Positions 52,791 through 62,200 of a DNA stretch of 64,000 bases are shown in pieces. The position numbers and the translations under genes are program-made. Numbering within the stretch: position 1 is the stretch's first letter; every line of letters starts with the position of its first letter. Under the pieces are notes generated by a model. It was not told the origin of the DNA. It saw only the letters and a list, made by a program, of their open reading frames with translations, and did not search any database. The DNA comes from Lysobacter avium (GTDB lineage Bacteria > Pseudomonadota > Gammaproteobacteria > Xanthomonadales > Xanthomonadaceae), in contig NZ_CP063657.1 in the NCBI RefSeq assembly GCF_015209745.1, positions 2,604,001 to 2,668,000 on the forward strand. The letters are read 5' to 3'.

Positions 52791-53924
52791 ATGGATGGCA
52801 ACCGCAGTATCGGCGCGATGGTGGGCACGGTGCTTTCGCGGCCGGACGAGATCATGCTCGCCGCCGGCGCGTCGGGTGAGTTGCTGGTCGCGCGTCTGCG
52901 GCTGGTATTGACCGCTTCCCTCCTGCTGCTGCCGCTGGCCAACACACTGGCTGGCGGCGAGAAGGGCGAGAGCCTGATCGGCTTCGGTGCCGCCATCGTC
53001 GTCAACGTCTTTGCGATGTTGTGGTTGCTTCTCGCCCACCGCTCCCGGCACTACCGCTGGCTGCCGTTTGCCACCGCAGCCTTTGATGTCACGGCCACCA
53101 CCTCGGTGCTGGCCTTGCTCGGGTCGCAGCATCTCTCGGCAGCGCTCAATTCGATGGTGGTCTGGTGCCTGTACGTGCTGGCGATCCTGATGACCGCGCT
53201 GCGCAGCGACGGCCGCATCACCCTGTTTGCCGGCCTCCTGGCGCTGCTGCAGTACGGCGCGCTCAACGCGGCCGTGTTTGCGATCGCCTCACCGGAGCAG
53301 TTGGTCTCGCCCGAATACGGCGCGGTCACCCGGGCCACCCAGATCCAGCGCCTGATCCTGCTGGCCCTCACCACCGCGCTCACGGCCACCATCGTCTATC
53401 GCATGCAGCGCCTGGTGCACATGTCCGGCATCGACGGCCTGACCCGCCTGCCCAACCGGACCTGGTTGATGCACCGCATGCCGCGGCTGCTCGAAGCCGC
53501 GCACGACCAGGGCCTCAGCCTGAGCCTGGCGCTGATCGACCTGGACAACTTCAAGGCGATCAATGCCGAGGTTGGCCATCGCATGGGTGACCGCGTGCTG
53601 TGCCACCTTGCCCGCGTCCTCCAGGATGGGCTGGAGGAAGACGAGTGGCTGGTCCGCCTCGGCGGCCAGGAGCTGGTCGTGGTGATGCCGCTGCCGGTGG
53701 GCGCGGCCTGGGAGCGCATGGAGGCGCTGCGGCGGCGGGTGGCCGCCCACCCGTTCGATCCGGGCACGGTCAACGACGAACCGATCCGGGTGACGCTGAG
53801 CGCGGGTATCGCGGCAAGCCCGCAAGACGGACGCGACACCTCGCATCTGCTGGGTCGCGCCGACCGCCGCCTGAAGATCGCCAAGCGCGAGGGACGCAAC
53901 CGCGTGGTCGTCCGCGACGACTGA
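52791..53924 (+). CDS. Membrane protein with a degenerate GGDEF domain
   Basis: A 377-residue protein. Five or six hydrophobic segments (about 35-205) form a membrane sensor module, followed by a GGDEF domain starting at DGLTRLPNRTWL. The signature is GGQEL at 291-295 instead of GGDEF, and the earlier FKxxND block reads FKAINAEVGH with Ala in place of Asp. The metal-binding acidic residue of the signature is therefore missing, and diguanylate cyclase activity is doubtful. It may bind GTP or c-di-GMP as a receptor or partner. It has an AGGCCGGGGGAAGCG leader and its own promoter region of about 50 bp. Confidence 0.9.
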   Translation: MDGNRSIGAMVGTVLSRPDEIMLAAGASGELLVARLRLVLTASLLLLPLANTLAGGEKGESLIGFGAAIVVNVFAMLWLLLAHRSRHYRWLPFATAAFDVTATTSVLALLGSQHLSAALNSMVVWCLYVLAILMTALRSDGRITLFAGLLALLQYGALNAAVFAIASPEQLVSPEYGAVTRATQIQRLILLALTTALTATIVYRMQRLVHMSGIDGLTRLPNRTWLMHRMPRLLEAAHDQGLSLSLALIDLDNFKAINAEVGHRMGDRVLCHLARVLQDGLEEDEWLVRLGGQELVVVMPLPVGAAWERMEALRRRVAAHPFDPGTVNDEPIRVTLSAGIAASPQDGRDTSHLLGRADRRLKIAKREGRNRVVVRDD

Positions 53925-54008
53925 GCGGGCGCTTCACTACGTCGCCGATTGCCACTACGCTGCCCGATTGCCGCGCGACGCCGCCGCGCACCCCGAGGAA
54001 GAGAACCG

Positions 54009-55280
54009 GTGAGCCTGAAACTCCGACTGATCCTGCTGAACTTTCTGCAATTCTTCATCTGGGGCTCGTGGCTGCTGACCATCGGTGCCTACTGGTTCCA
54101 GAACAAGGGCTGGTCGGGCACCGGCTTTGGCGCGATCTTCTCGACCATGGGCATCGCCTCGCTGTTCATGCCCTCGCTGATGGGGATCGTCGCCGACAAG
54201 TGGATCAACGCCGAGCGCCTGTACGGCATCCTCCACTTGTGCGGCGCGGCGGTGCTGTTTTACCTGCCACAGGTGGACAATCCACAGACGATGTTCTGGG
54301 TGATGCTGCTGTGCATGCTGTTCTATATGCCAACCATCGCGCTGGCGATCACGGTGGCCTACAACGCGCTGATCGTGGATGGCCGCGACGTGGTCAACGA
54401 CTACCCGCCGATCCGGGTCTGGGGGACGATCGGTTTCATCGTCGCGCTGTGGACGGTCAGCCTGCTGCAGCTGGAGCAATCGGCCGCGCAGTTCTACGTC
54501 GCCGCGGGTGCGTCGCTGGTGCTGGGCCTGTACGCCTTCACCCTGCCCAAGTGTCCGCCCAAGCTGGGCAAGGGTGAGAAGCGCAGCCTGGTCGACGTGC
54601 TGGGGCTGACCTCGTTCCGCCTGTTCCGCGACCGCAACATGGCGGTGTTCTTCGTCTTCGCGATGCTGCTGGGCGCGGCGCCGCAGCTGACCAACGCCTA
54701 CGGCGACACCTTCCTGCACGACTTCGCCAACGATGAGCGCTTTTCCGGCCTGCTGGCGGTGCGCTACCCGGCCATCATCATGTCGATCTCGCAGGCCTCC
54801 GAGGCGCTGTTCATCCTGACCATCCCGTTTTTCCTGAAGCGATTCGGGATCAAGGCGGTGATGACGATGAGCATGCTGGCCTGGTTCCTGCGCTTCGGGC
54901 TGTTCGCCTACGGCGATCCGGGCCCGGGCCTGTGGATGATCGTGCTGTCGTGCATCGTCTATGGCATGGCCTTCGACTTCTTCAACATTTCCGGCTCGCT
55001 GTTCGTGGAGAGCCAGAGCGATCCGAAGATCCGCGCCAGCGCGCAGGGCCTTTTCATGATGATGACCAACGGCTTCGGCGCCGTGCTGGGCAGCGTGCTC
55101 AGCGGCTACATCATCGAGCACTTCTTCACCTATCCCGACCAGAGCAAGAACTGGCACGGCATCTGGATGACGTTCGCCTTGTACTCGCTGACCCTGGCGG
55201 TGCTGTTCGTGCCGCTGTTCAAGCACAGGCACACCCGCGGCCCGGCGGCCGAGCGCGCTGCCGCCCGTCTCGGTGTCTGA
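54009..55280 (+). CDS. nupG: Nucleoside:proton symporter, NupG family
   Basis: A 423-residue twelve-helix major facilitator protein of the NupG/XapB nucleoside family. Typical blocks are LRLILLNFLQFFIWGSWLLT, MGIASLFMPSLMGIVADKW and FDFFNISGSLFVESQSDPKI. I use a GTG start because it has GAGGAAGAGAACCG in front and gives the family N-terminus. The frame extends 20 codons upstream without support. A ribokinase-type gene follows within 10 bp, so nucleoside uptake and ribose or nucleoside phosphorylation may be linked. Confidence 0.93.
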   Translation: MSLKLRLILLNFLQFFIWGSWLLTIGAYWFQNKGWSGTGFGAIFSTMGIASLFMPSLMGIVADKWINAERLYGILHLCGAAVLFYLPQVDNPQTMFWVMLLCMLFYMPTIALAITVAYNALIVDGRDVVNDYPPIRVWGTIGFIVALWTVSLLQLEQSAAQFYVAAGASLVLGLYAFTLPKCPPKLGKGEKRSLVDVLGLTSFRLFRDRNMAVFFVFAMLLGAAPQLTNAYGDTFLHDFANDERFSGLLAVRYPAIIMSISQASEALFILTIPFFLKRFGIKAVMTMSMLAWFLRFGLFAYGDPGPGLWMIVLSCIVYGMAFDFFNISGSLFVESQSDPKIRASAQGLFMMMTNGFGAVLGSVLSGYIIEHFFTYPDQSKNWHGIWMTFALYSLTLAVLFVPLFKHRHTRGPAAERAAARLGV

Positions 55281-55290
55281 GGACGCCGCG

Positions 55291-56259
55291 ATGGACACGG
55301 CCGTGCCCGCGCAGGTGGTGGTGATCGGGTCGTTCAACATCGACCACGTGTGGGCGCTGCCCGCGTTGCCACAGGTCGGCCAGACGCTGGTCGGCGAGTA
55401 CCACACCGGGCCGGGCGGCAAGGGCTTCAACCAGGCCACCGCCTGCGCGCGGGCCGGCGCCGCCACCGCGTTCGTGTGCTCGCTGGGATCCGACGCGGGC
55501 GGCCAGGTAGCACGCGAACTGGCCGATGCGGACGAGATCGCGCTGCACGTGCAGGCCAGCGATGCGCCCACCGGCACGGCCGGCATCTACGTCGACGCGC
55601 ACGGCCGCAATACCATTGTCATCGGCGCGGGCGCGAACGCCTCGCTGGACGCCGACTTCATCGGGGAGCAGTCAACGGCGCTGGAGGGCGCGGCGGTGGT
55701 GATCGCCCAGCTGGAATCACCCGCCGCGGCGGTGGAAGCCGGATTCCGCCTCGCCCGCGATGCCGGCGCTACAACGGTGCTTAACCCGGCGCCGGCGGAC
55801 GCTGTCCCAAGCGCCGCGCTGCTGGCATTGAGCGACGTCATTACCCCCAACGAGACCGAGTTCTGCGCGCAACTGCAGCGCCAGCAGGGTAGGCAACTTG
55901 CCGCCGATGCGGTCGCCGCGCTGGATGATGCGCAGTTGCACCGGTATTGCCGCGCCCTGCTGCCCGCCGGCAGCGTGGTCATCACCCTGGGCGCGGCGGG
56001 CTGTTTCGTCTCCCACCCGGAGGATCAGTGCCGCGGCGACGACGACGCGCATTACCGCGTCGCCGCCTCGCCGGCGAAGGCGATCGACACCACCGGCGCG
56101 GGCGATGCGTTCAACGGCGCACTGGTCGCGTCGATGGCGCAGTTCCCGGCGCGCGCGTTTTCGCGCCATGTCGCCTTCGCGACAGCGTACGCAGGCCGCG
56201 CCACCGAACGGCGCGGCGCAGCGGCGGCCATGCCCCGGCAGTCGCCACCGGCGGACTGA
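55291..56259 (+). CDS. rbsK: Ribokinase / PfkB-family kinase
   Basis: A 322-residue kinase. The N-terminal signature is HTGPGGKGFNQATACARAG and the C-terminal one is AIDTTGAGDAFNGALVASM, both of ribokinase type, with VLNPAPADAVPSAALLALSDVITPNETE between. I start at the ATG with GAGGACGCC upstream; a GTG six codons earlier overlaps the nupG stop. Ribokinase is the best name, but nucleoside specificity is possible given the neighbouring nucleoside transporter. Confidence 0.9.
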   Translation: MDTAVPAQVVVIGSFNIDHVWALPALPQVGQTLVGEYHTGPGGKGFNQATACARAGAATAFVCSLGSDAGGQVARELADADEIALHVQASDAPTGTAGIYVDAHGRNTIVIGAGANASLDADFIGEQSTALEGAAVVIAQLESPAAAVEAGFRLARDAGATTVLNPAPADAVPSAALLALSDVITPNETEFCAQLQRQQGRQLAADAVAALDDAQLHRYCRALLPAGSVVITLGAAGCFVSHPEDQCRGDDDAHYRVAASPAKAIDTTGAGDAFNGALVASMAQFPARAFSRHVAFATAYAGRATERRGAAAAMPRQSPPAD

Positions 56260-56291
56260 CTTCGGCGCAAGGCCGACCTTCGGCGCAGCGG

Positions 56292-56297
56292 TAGAAT
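56292..56297 (+). promoter_or_regulatory. Minus-10 box of a probably leaderless dusB gene
   Basis: TAGAAT lies six bases before the dusB ATG with no Shine-Dalgarno between. Two copies of TTCGGCGCA lie just upstream (near 56261 and 56279). Confidence 0.5.
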
Positions 56298-56303
56298 GGC
56301 GCG

Positions 56304-57302
56304 ATGCAGATCGGCGCTTACACGATCGACCCCAAAGTGATCCTGGCACCGATGGCCGGGGTCACCGACAAGCCGTTCCGGGTGCTGTGCAAGCGGCTGG
56401 GCGCGGGGCTGTGCGTGTCGGAGATGACCACCTCGGATCCGCGTTTCTGGACGACCAGCAAGTCGCTGCACCGGATGGACCACGCCGGTGAGCCGGCGCC
56501 GATCAGCGTGCAGATCGCCGGCACCGTGCCGGCGGTCATGGCCGACGCGGCGCGCCACAACGTCGACCAGGGCGCGCAGATCATCGACATCAACATGGGC
56601 TGCCCGGCGAAGAAGGTCTGCAACACGTGGGCCGGCTCGGCGCTGATGCGCGAGCCGGCGCTGGTGGCGGCGATCCTCGAGGCCGTGGTCAGCGCGGTGG
56701 ACGTGCCGGTGACCCTGAAGATCCGCACCGGCTGGGCGGCCAACCACCGCAACGCGCTGGAGATCGCCCGCATCGCCGAGTCGGCCGGCATCGCCGCGCT
56801 GGCGGTGCACGGGCGCACCCGCGACCAGCAATACAAAGGGCTGGCCGAGTACGACACGATTGCCGAGGTCAAGGCCGCGCTGTCGATCCCGGTCATGGCC
56901 AACGGCGACATCGACTCGCCGCTCAAGGCCGCGGAGGTGCTGCGCTACACGGGATGCGACGCGGTGCTGGTCGGCCGCGCCGCGCAGGGCCGGCCGTGGA
57001 TCCTGCGCGAGATCGCCCACTACCTGGCATCCGGCGAGCTGCTGCCGTCGCCGGGCCTGGGCGAGGTGCGCGACGTGCTGCTGGAGCATCTGCACGATCT
57101 GCACGCCTTCTATGGCGAGCGCTCCGGCGTGCGCATCGCGCGCAAGCACCTGGGCTGGTACGCCAAGGATCACCCGGAAAACGCGGCCTTCCGCGCCGTG
57201 GTCAACCGCGCCGAGAGCGCCGAGCTCCAGCTACGGCTGACCCGCGGCTACTTCGATGCGCTGATTGCAGGCGTGCCACCGGAACTTTGTGCAGCCGCGT
57301 GA
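56304..57302 (+). CDS. dusB: tRNA-dihydrouridine synthase B
   Basis: A 332-residue FMN enzyme that reduces uridine in the tRNA D-loop. The barrel starts DPKVILAPMAGVTDKPFR. The catalytic cysteine is Cys100 in INMGCPAKKVC, and FMN-phosphate contacts appear as AVHGRTRDQQYKG and MANGDIDSPLKA. The C-terminal helical tRNA-binding domain has RIARKHLGWYAKDHPE. Length and motifs are of the DusB branch. The usual downstream fis gene is absent here and metK follows instead. Confidence 0.96.
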   Translation: MQIGAYTIDPKVILAPMAGVTDKPFRVLCKRLGAGLCVSEMTTSDPRFWTTSKSLHRMDHAGEPAPISVQIAGTVPAVMADAARHNVDQGAQIIDINMGCPAKKVCNTWAGSALMREPALVAAILEAVVSAVDVPVTLKIRTGWAANHRNALEIARIAESAGIAALAVHGRTRDQQYKGLAEYDTIAEVKAALSIPVMANGDIDSPLKAAEVLRYTGCDAVLVGRAAQGRPWILREIAHYLASGELLPSPGLGEVRDVLLEHLHDLHAFYGERSGVRIARKHLGWYAKDHPENAAFRAVVNRAESAELQLRLTRGYFDALIAGVPPELCAAA

Positions 57303-57423
57303 GCCGTGCACCTTGACTGGCATTAACGGCGGGCAAACCCGCGCCCGGAGCTGGTGCGCCTTTACGGCGATGCCTGTATGATTCGCACCCATCCCTCTAT
57401 CCGAATGCAAGGATATAGCCCTG

Positions 57424-58659
57424 ATGTCCAGCTACCTTTTTACCTCCGAGTCGGTCTCCGAAGGCCACCCGGACAAAGTCGCCGACCAGATTTCCGATGC
57501 GGTGCTCGATGCGATCCTGACCCAGGACAAGCGCGCCCGCGTGGCCTGCGAGACCATGGTCAAGACGGGCGTGGCGATTGTCGCCGGCGAGATCACTACC
57601 TCGGCCTGGATCGATCTGGAGGAGCTGACCCGCAAGGTCATCGTCGACATCGGCTATAACAGCTCGGAAGTCGGTTTTGACGGCGCGACCTGCGGCGTCC
57701 TCAACCTGATCGGCAAGCAATCGCTGGACATCGCCGCGGGGGTGGATGGCAACGACAAGAAGCTGAAGAAGCCTGAGGAGCAAGGTGCCGGCGACCAGGG
57801 CCTGATGTTCGGCTACGCGTGCAACGAGGCGCCCGAGTTCATGCCTGCGCCGATCTATTACAGCCACCGGCTGGTCGAGCAACAGGCGAAGATGCGCAAG
57901 AAGCGCAACTCCCCGATGCCCTGGCTGCGCCCCGACGCAAAGAGCCAGGTCACCCTGCGCTACGACAATGCGGGCCAGATCGCCGGCCTGGATGCGGTGG
58001 TGCTCTCGACCCAGCACGACCCGGGCATCAAGCAGAAGGATCTTATCGAGGCCGTGCGCGAGCATATCCTCAAGCCGGTCCTGCCCAAGGAGTGGCTGGA
58101 CACGCTGCCCAAGAACAAGATCCACATCAACCCGACCGGCATCTTCGTGATCGGCGGCCCGGTGGGCGACTGCGGCCTGACCGGGCGCAAGATCATCGTC
58201 GATACCTACGGCGGCATGGCCCGTCACGGCGGCGGTGCGTTCTCGGGCAAGGACCCGTCCAAGGTCGATCGCTCGGCGGCGTATGCGGCACGCTACGTGG
58301 CCAAGAACATCGTCGCTGCCGGACTGGCCGACAAGTGCGAAGTGCAGTTGTCGTATGCCATCGGCGTGGCCGAGCCGACCTCGATTTCGGTGACGACCTT
58401 CGGTACTGGCAAGCTCAGCGACGACAAGATCGAGCTGCTGATCCGCAAGCACTTCGACCTGCGCCCGTACGGCATCGTCAAGATGCTCGACCTCATCCAT
58501 CCGGTCTACCAGTCCACCACAGCCTACGGCCACTTCGGTCGCAAGCCCAAGGTGGTCAAGTACAGGGACTCCGATGGGGCCGAGCACGAGGCGACGGCGT
58601 TCTCCTGGGAGAAGACCGATCGGGCTGAAGACCTGCGCAAGGCTGGCAAGCTGAACTAG
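57424..58659 (+). CDS. metK: S-adenosylmethionine synthetase
   Basis: A 411-residue enzyme making SAM from methionine and ATP. Signatures: [20 protein letters not shown] (His15), the [15 protein letters not shown]-binding hexapeptide region and the [17 protein letters not shown]-loop. It is longer than Escherichia coli MetK (384) because of an insertion after the [10 protein letters not shown] block ([11 protein letters not shown]), usual in xanthomonads. AAGGA lies 11 bases before the ATG. A TATGAT box is seen near 57377. I found no SAM-sensing riboswitch in the 121-bp leader region. Confidence 0.98.
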   Translation: MSSYLFTSESVSEGHPDKVADQISDAVLDAILTQDKRARVACETMVKTGVAIVAGEITTSAWIDLEELTRKVIVDIGYNSSEVGFDGATCGVLNLIGKQSLDIAAGVDGNDKKLKKPEEQGAGDQGLMFGYACNEAPEFMPAPIYYSHRLVEQQAKMRKKRNSPMPWLRPDAKSQVTLRYDNAGQIAGLDAVVLSTQHDPGIKQKDLIEAVREHILKPVLPKEWLDTLPKNKIHINPTGIFVIGGPVGDCGLTGRKIIVDTYGGMARHGGGAFSGKDPSKVDRSAAYAARYVAKNIVAAGLADKCEVQLSYAIGVAEPTSISVTTFGTGKLSDDKIELLIRKHFDLRPYGIVKMLDLIHPVYQSTTAYGHFGRKPKVVKYRDSDGAEHEATAFSWEKTDRAEDLRKAGKLN

Positions 58660-58693
58660 CAGCCAGCCAACTCAACCCGCACTCTCCAAACAG

Positions 58694-58721
58694 AACGGAC
58701 CGCATTGCGGTCCGTTTTTTT
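58694..58721 (+). terminator. Intrinsic terminator after metK
   Basis: A 10-bp stem (58694-58703 with 58707-58716) with a 3-nt loop, running into seven T. It lies 35 bp beyond the metK stop. Confidence 0.92.
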
Positions 58722-59232
58722 ATGTCCGATGAACCCGAAGACTCCCGCGATGCCTGACGATCCAGACGTATCCGTACTGTCCGGGATCGCTGCCGGCAGC
58801 GCCTGTGCAGCGAGGAGCGGGGCGGGAAGTGACCGGGATCTCAATTTCGCGCACTTTGCGGCAAGTGACAGTCGACGTCACATAGTGACGCACTGCAGCA
58901 TCGTGTCCGGACCAATGTGCGGGAGCCCTTTGGCCATGCATGTCGCGGCGATTTACTTGGAGGAACGGAACGAAATCCGGCGATTTTGCTGTTCACCACA
59001 CAGTCATTTTTATGCTATCGCTATAGCCGACGTGGTCAGTGGGATAACGATCACGTGCCTCCTGATCGCATCCCATGCTTGATGCCAACCAAGGACATCG
59101 GGCGTGTGGTGTGACTGACGATTGGACAGACGCAATCGTCCGACCTGCGATCCGGGAGGCAGAGTTTACGGGGGGCCACCGCGGTGAGCGCGGGCTCCGA
59201 GAACCTGATGCCCCAACGAGAGAAGATCATCC
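58722..59232 (+). promoter_or_regulatory. Long upstream region of the adhesin gene with repeated GTGAC half-sites
   Basis: This 511-bp gap holds no convincing gene. It contains GTGAC at 58829, GTGAC at 58865, its complement GTCAC at 58877 and GTGAC again at 58885, forming overlapping inverted repeats that look like an operator. A candidate minus-10 (TATGCT, 59011-59016) follows a TTGCTG at 58986 with a 19-bp spacer, within an AT-rich patch. A 125-codon open frame across the region has no features and I do not call it. Confidence 0.5.
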
Positions 59233-62200
59233 ATGCCCGTCTCTAAGACACCCAACAGCGCCGTTGCATCCGCCAACTCCGACCGACACTCACTTACCCG
59301 TCGCGCCCCACTCTACGTCGCTCTCGCCACCGTCCTGGCGATGAGCTCGGCCGGGGTCATGGCCGCGGAAACCTGCAAGACCACCGATCCGGCGAACGGC
59401 TCGGTCGCCAACGGCGCCGAGGCTCTTGCCTGCGGCGAGGGCAGCGTCGCCAGCCGCAAGGGCGCCACGGCCATTGGCGCCTACAGCAGCGCGACGGGCA
59501 AAGAGGCGACCGCGGTAGGAAACAACGCAAGTGCATCGCGCGCTTCCGCAACGGCACTGGGTGCCAACGCCACGGCAAGTTCAAAGGGCGCCACGGCAGT
59601 CGGCGCATCGGCGGAAGCCAGTGGCAGCGACTCGATCGCCACCGGCGATTCGGCCTACGCCGAAGGCGCGGGCAGCAGCGCGGTCGGCAGTGGCAGTTAC
59701 GCTGGCGGAGATGAATCCACGGCGGTCGGGTATCTGGCCGAAGCCACTGCGGACAACAGCGTCGCATTGGGAGCCAACTCCCTGGCGGATCGTGCAAATA
59801 CCGTGTCTGTCGGATCTGCCGGCAACGAGCGCCAGATCACCAACGTCGCCGCTGGTATCGAAGGCACCGACGCGGTGAACCTGGATCAGTTGGACGCGGT
59901 GGCTGCGGTCGCGGAAGAAACCGACCGGCACTTCAAGGCCACCGGCGACAGCGAGGCGATCGTGGATGGCGAGGACGCGGTTGCCGCAGGCAGCAACGCT
60001 TATGCCGGCGCCGACTACGCCACTGCCGTGGGCGCCAGCAGCAGCGCGTTTGGTGAAGGTGCCTCTGCTTTCGGCAGCGGCGCATTCGCATCCGGGGATT
60101 ACGCCACCGCCAGCGGCTACAACGCCACCGCCACCGGCACCGACAGCCTTGCCAGCGGCAGTGGCAGCCAGGCAGCGGGTGACGACAGCACCGCCGTCGG
60201 CTCCGGCGCGGCCGCGCTTGAGGTCGGCAGCACCGCCATGGGCGCGGATGCGCAGGCTTCCGGCGCCTATGCGACCGCCAGCGGCACCGAGTCGGTCGCC
60301 TCCGGCGGCCAGGCGACCGCCAACGGCTTCCGCAGCGAAGCGGACGGCGATGGCAGCAGCGCGATCGGCGGCTATTCCAGCGCCACGGGCTTCCTTTCCT
60401 CGGCGATCGGTTACAGCACCGACGCTTCGGGTGACTACGCCACCGCCGTCGGCGTCGGCGCCGCCGCAGCCGGGACGAGCAGCACAGCCGTCGGCGAATC
60501 GGCCGACGCTTCCGGCCTGGAAAGCACCGCCGTGGGCGGTACCGCTTACGGGTTCTTCGCCACCGAGGCCACCGGCGACGGCAGCGCGGCGTTTGGTAAT
60601 GGCGCCTGGGCCAGCGGCGATGAGAGCACCTCATTGGGCTGGATGAGCAGCGCCGATGGCGCCGGCTCCACCGCCGTGGGCGCCGCATCCTGGGCTGCCG
60701 AGGACGACTCCACTGCACTGGGCTACGGCGCCAACGCCGATGCAGCCAACAGCGTTGCGCTCGGTGCCGGTTCGGTGGCCGATCGCGAAAACAGCGTGTC
60801 CGTGGGTGAGGTCGGCGGCGAGCGCCAGATCACCAACGTCGCCGCCGGTACCGAGGGCACCGATGCGGTGAACCTGGACCAGCTCGACGCGGTTGCGGCC
60901 GTTGCGGACGAGACGAACAAATACTTCAAGGCGACCGGCAGCGACGACAGCGATGCTGGCTCCTACGCGGATGGAGATGACGCCACCGCCGCCGGCGAAG
61001 CCGCCAATGCTATCGGCGATGGCGCTTCCGCCTTCGGTGCCGGCGCCAACGCCATTGCGAACGGTGCCACTGCCGCGGGCTACAACTCGCTGGCACTTGG
61101 CGAGGACAGCACCGCCGTCGGCTCCGGCGCGGCCGCGCTTGAAGTCGGCAGCACCGCGATGGGCGCGGATGCAGAAGCCTCCGGTGCCTACGCCACCGCC
61201 AGCGGCACCGAAGCGGTCGCCTCCGGCGGCCAGGCGACCGCCAACGGCTTCCGCAGCGAGGCCAGCGGTGACGGCAGCAGCGCGATCGGTGGCTACTCCA
61301 GCGCCTCGGGCTTCCTGTCCTCGGCAATTGGTTACGGCACCGATGCTTCCGGTGACTACGCCACCGCTGTGGGCGTGGGCGCTGCGGCCGCGGGCGCGAG
61401 CAGCACTGCCGTCGGTGAATCGGCCGATGCTTCCGGCCTGGAAAGCACCGCCGTGGGCGGTACCGCTTACGGGTTCTTCGCCACCGAAGCCACCGGCGAC
61501 GGCAGCGCCGCGTTCGGTAACGGCGCATGGGCCAGCGGCGATGAGAGCACCTCGCTGGGCTGGATGAGCAGCGCCGATGGCGCCGGCTCCACCGCCGTGG
61601 GCGCCGCATCCTGGGCCGCGGAAGACGACTCCACCGCGCTGGGCTACGGCGCCTACGCCGATGCAGCCAACAGCGTCGCGCTCGGTGCCGGTTCGGTGGC
61701 CGATCGCGAAAACAGCGTGTCCGTGGGTGAGGTCGGCGGCGAGCGCCAGATCACCAACGTCGCCGCCGGTACCGAGGGCACCGATGCGGTGAACCTGGAC
61801 CAGCTCAACGAGGTGGCCGGTGTCGCCGACGAGACCAACCGCCTGTTCAAGGCCAGCGGTGACGGTGAAGCGATCGTGGATGGGGAGGACGCGGTCGCGG
61901 CAGGCAGCGATGCCTACGCCGGCGCCGACTACGCCACCGCGGTTGGCTCCAGCAGCAGCGCGTTCGGCGAAGGGTCTTCCGCGTTCGGCAGCGGCGCATT
62001 CGCATCCGGCGATTACGCCACCGCCAGCGGCTACAGCGCGACGGCGACTGGCGACGACAGCATCGCCAGCGGCAGCCACAGCCAAGCCAACGGCACCTCC
62101 AGCGTGGCGGTCGGCGGACGCCGCGCGATGCTGGATGACGACGGCAATCCGGTCCTGGATGGCGACGGCAACCCCGTCTACACCAACACCGTCGCTACGG

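Noticed and set aside
57303..57423. A SAM-responsive riboswitch upstream of metK
   Set aside because: No SAM-I, SAM-II, SAM-IV or SAM/SAH core could be found. The leader is short and holds only a minus-10-like box and a Shine-Dalgarno.
58865..58889. A Clp/CRP binding site upstream of the adhesin
   Set aside because: The half-sites are GTGA and TCAC, but the spacer is nine bases, not six. The other pair is everted.
58705..59082. A 125-codon plus-strand frame between metK and the adhesin
   Set aside because: It begins inside the metK terminator and has no Shine-Dalgarno, domain or coding-like composition.
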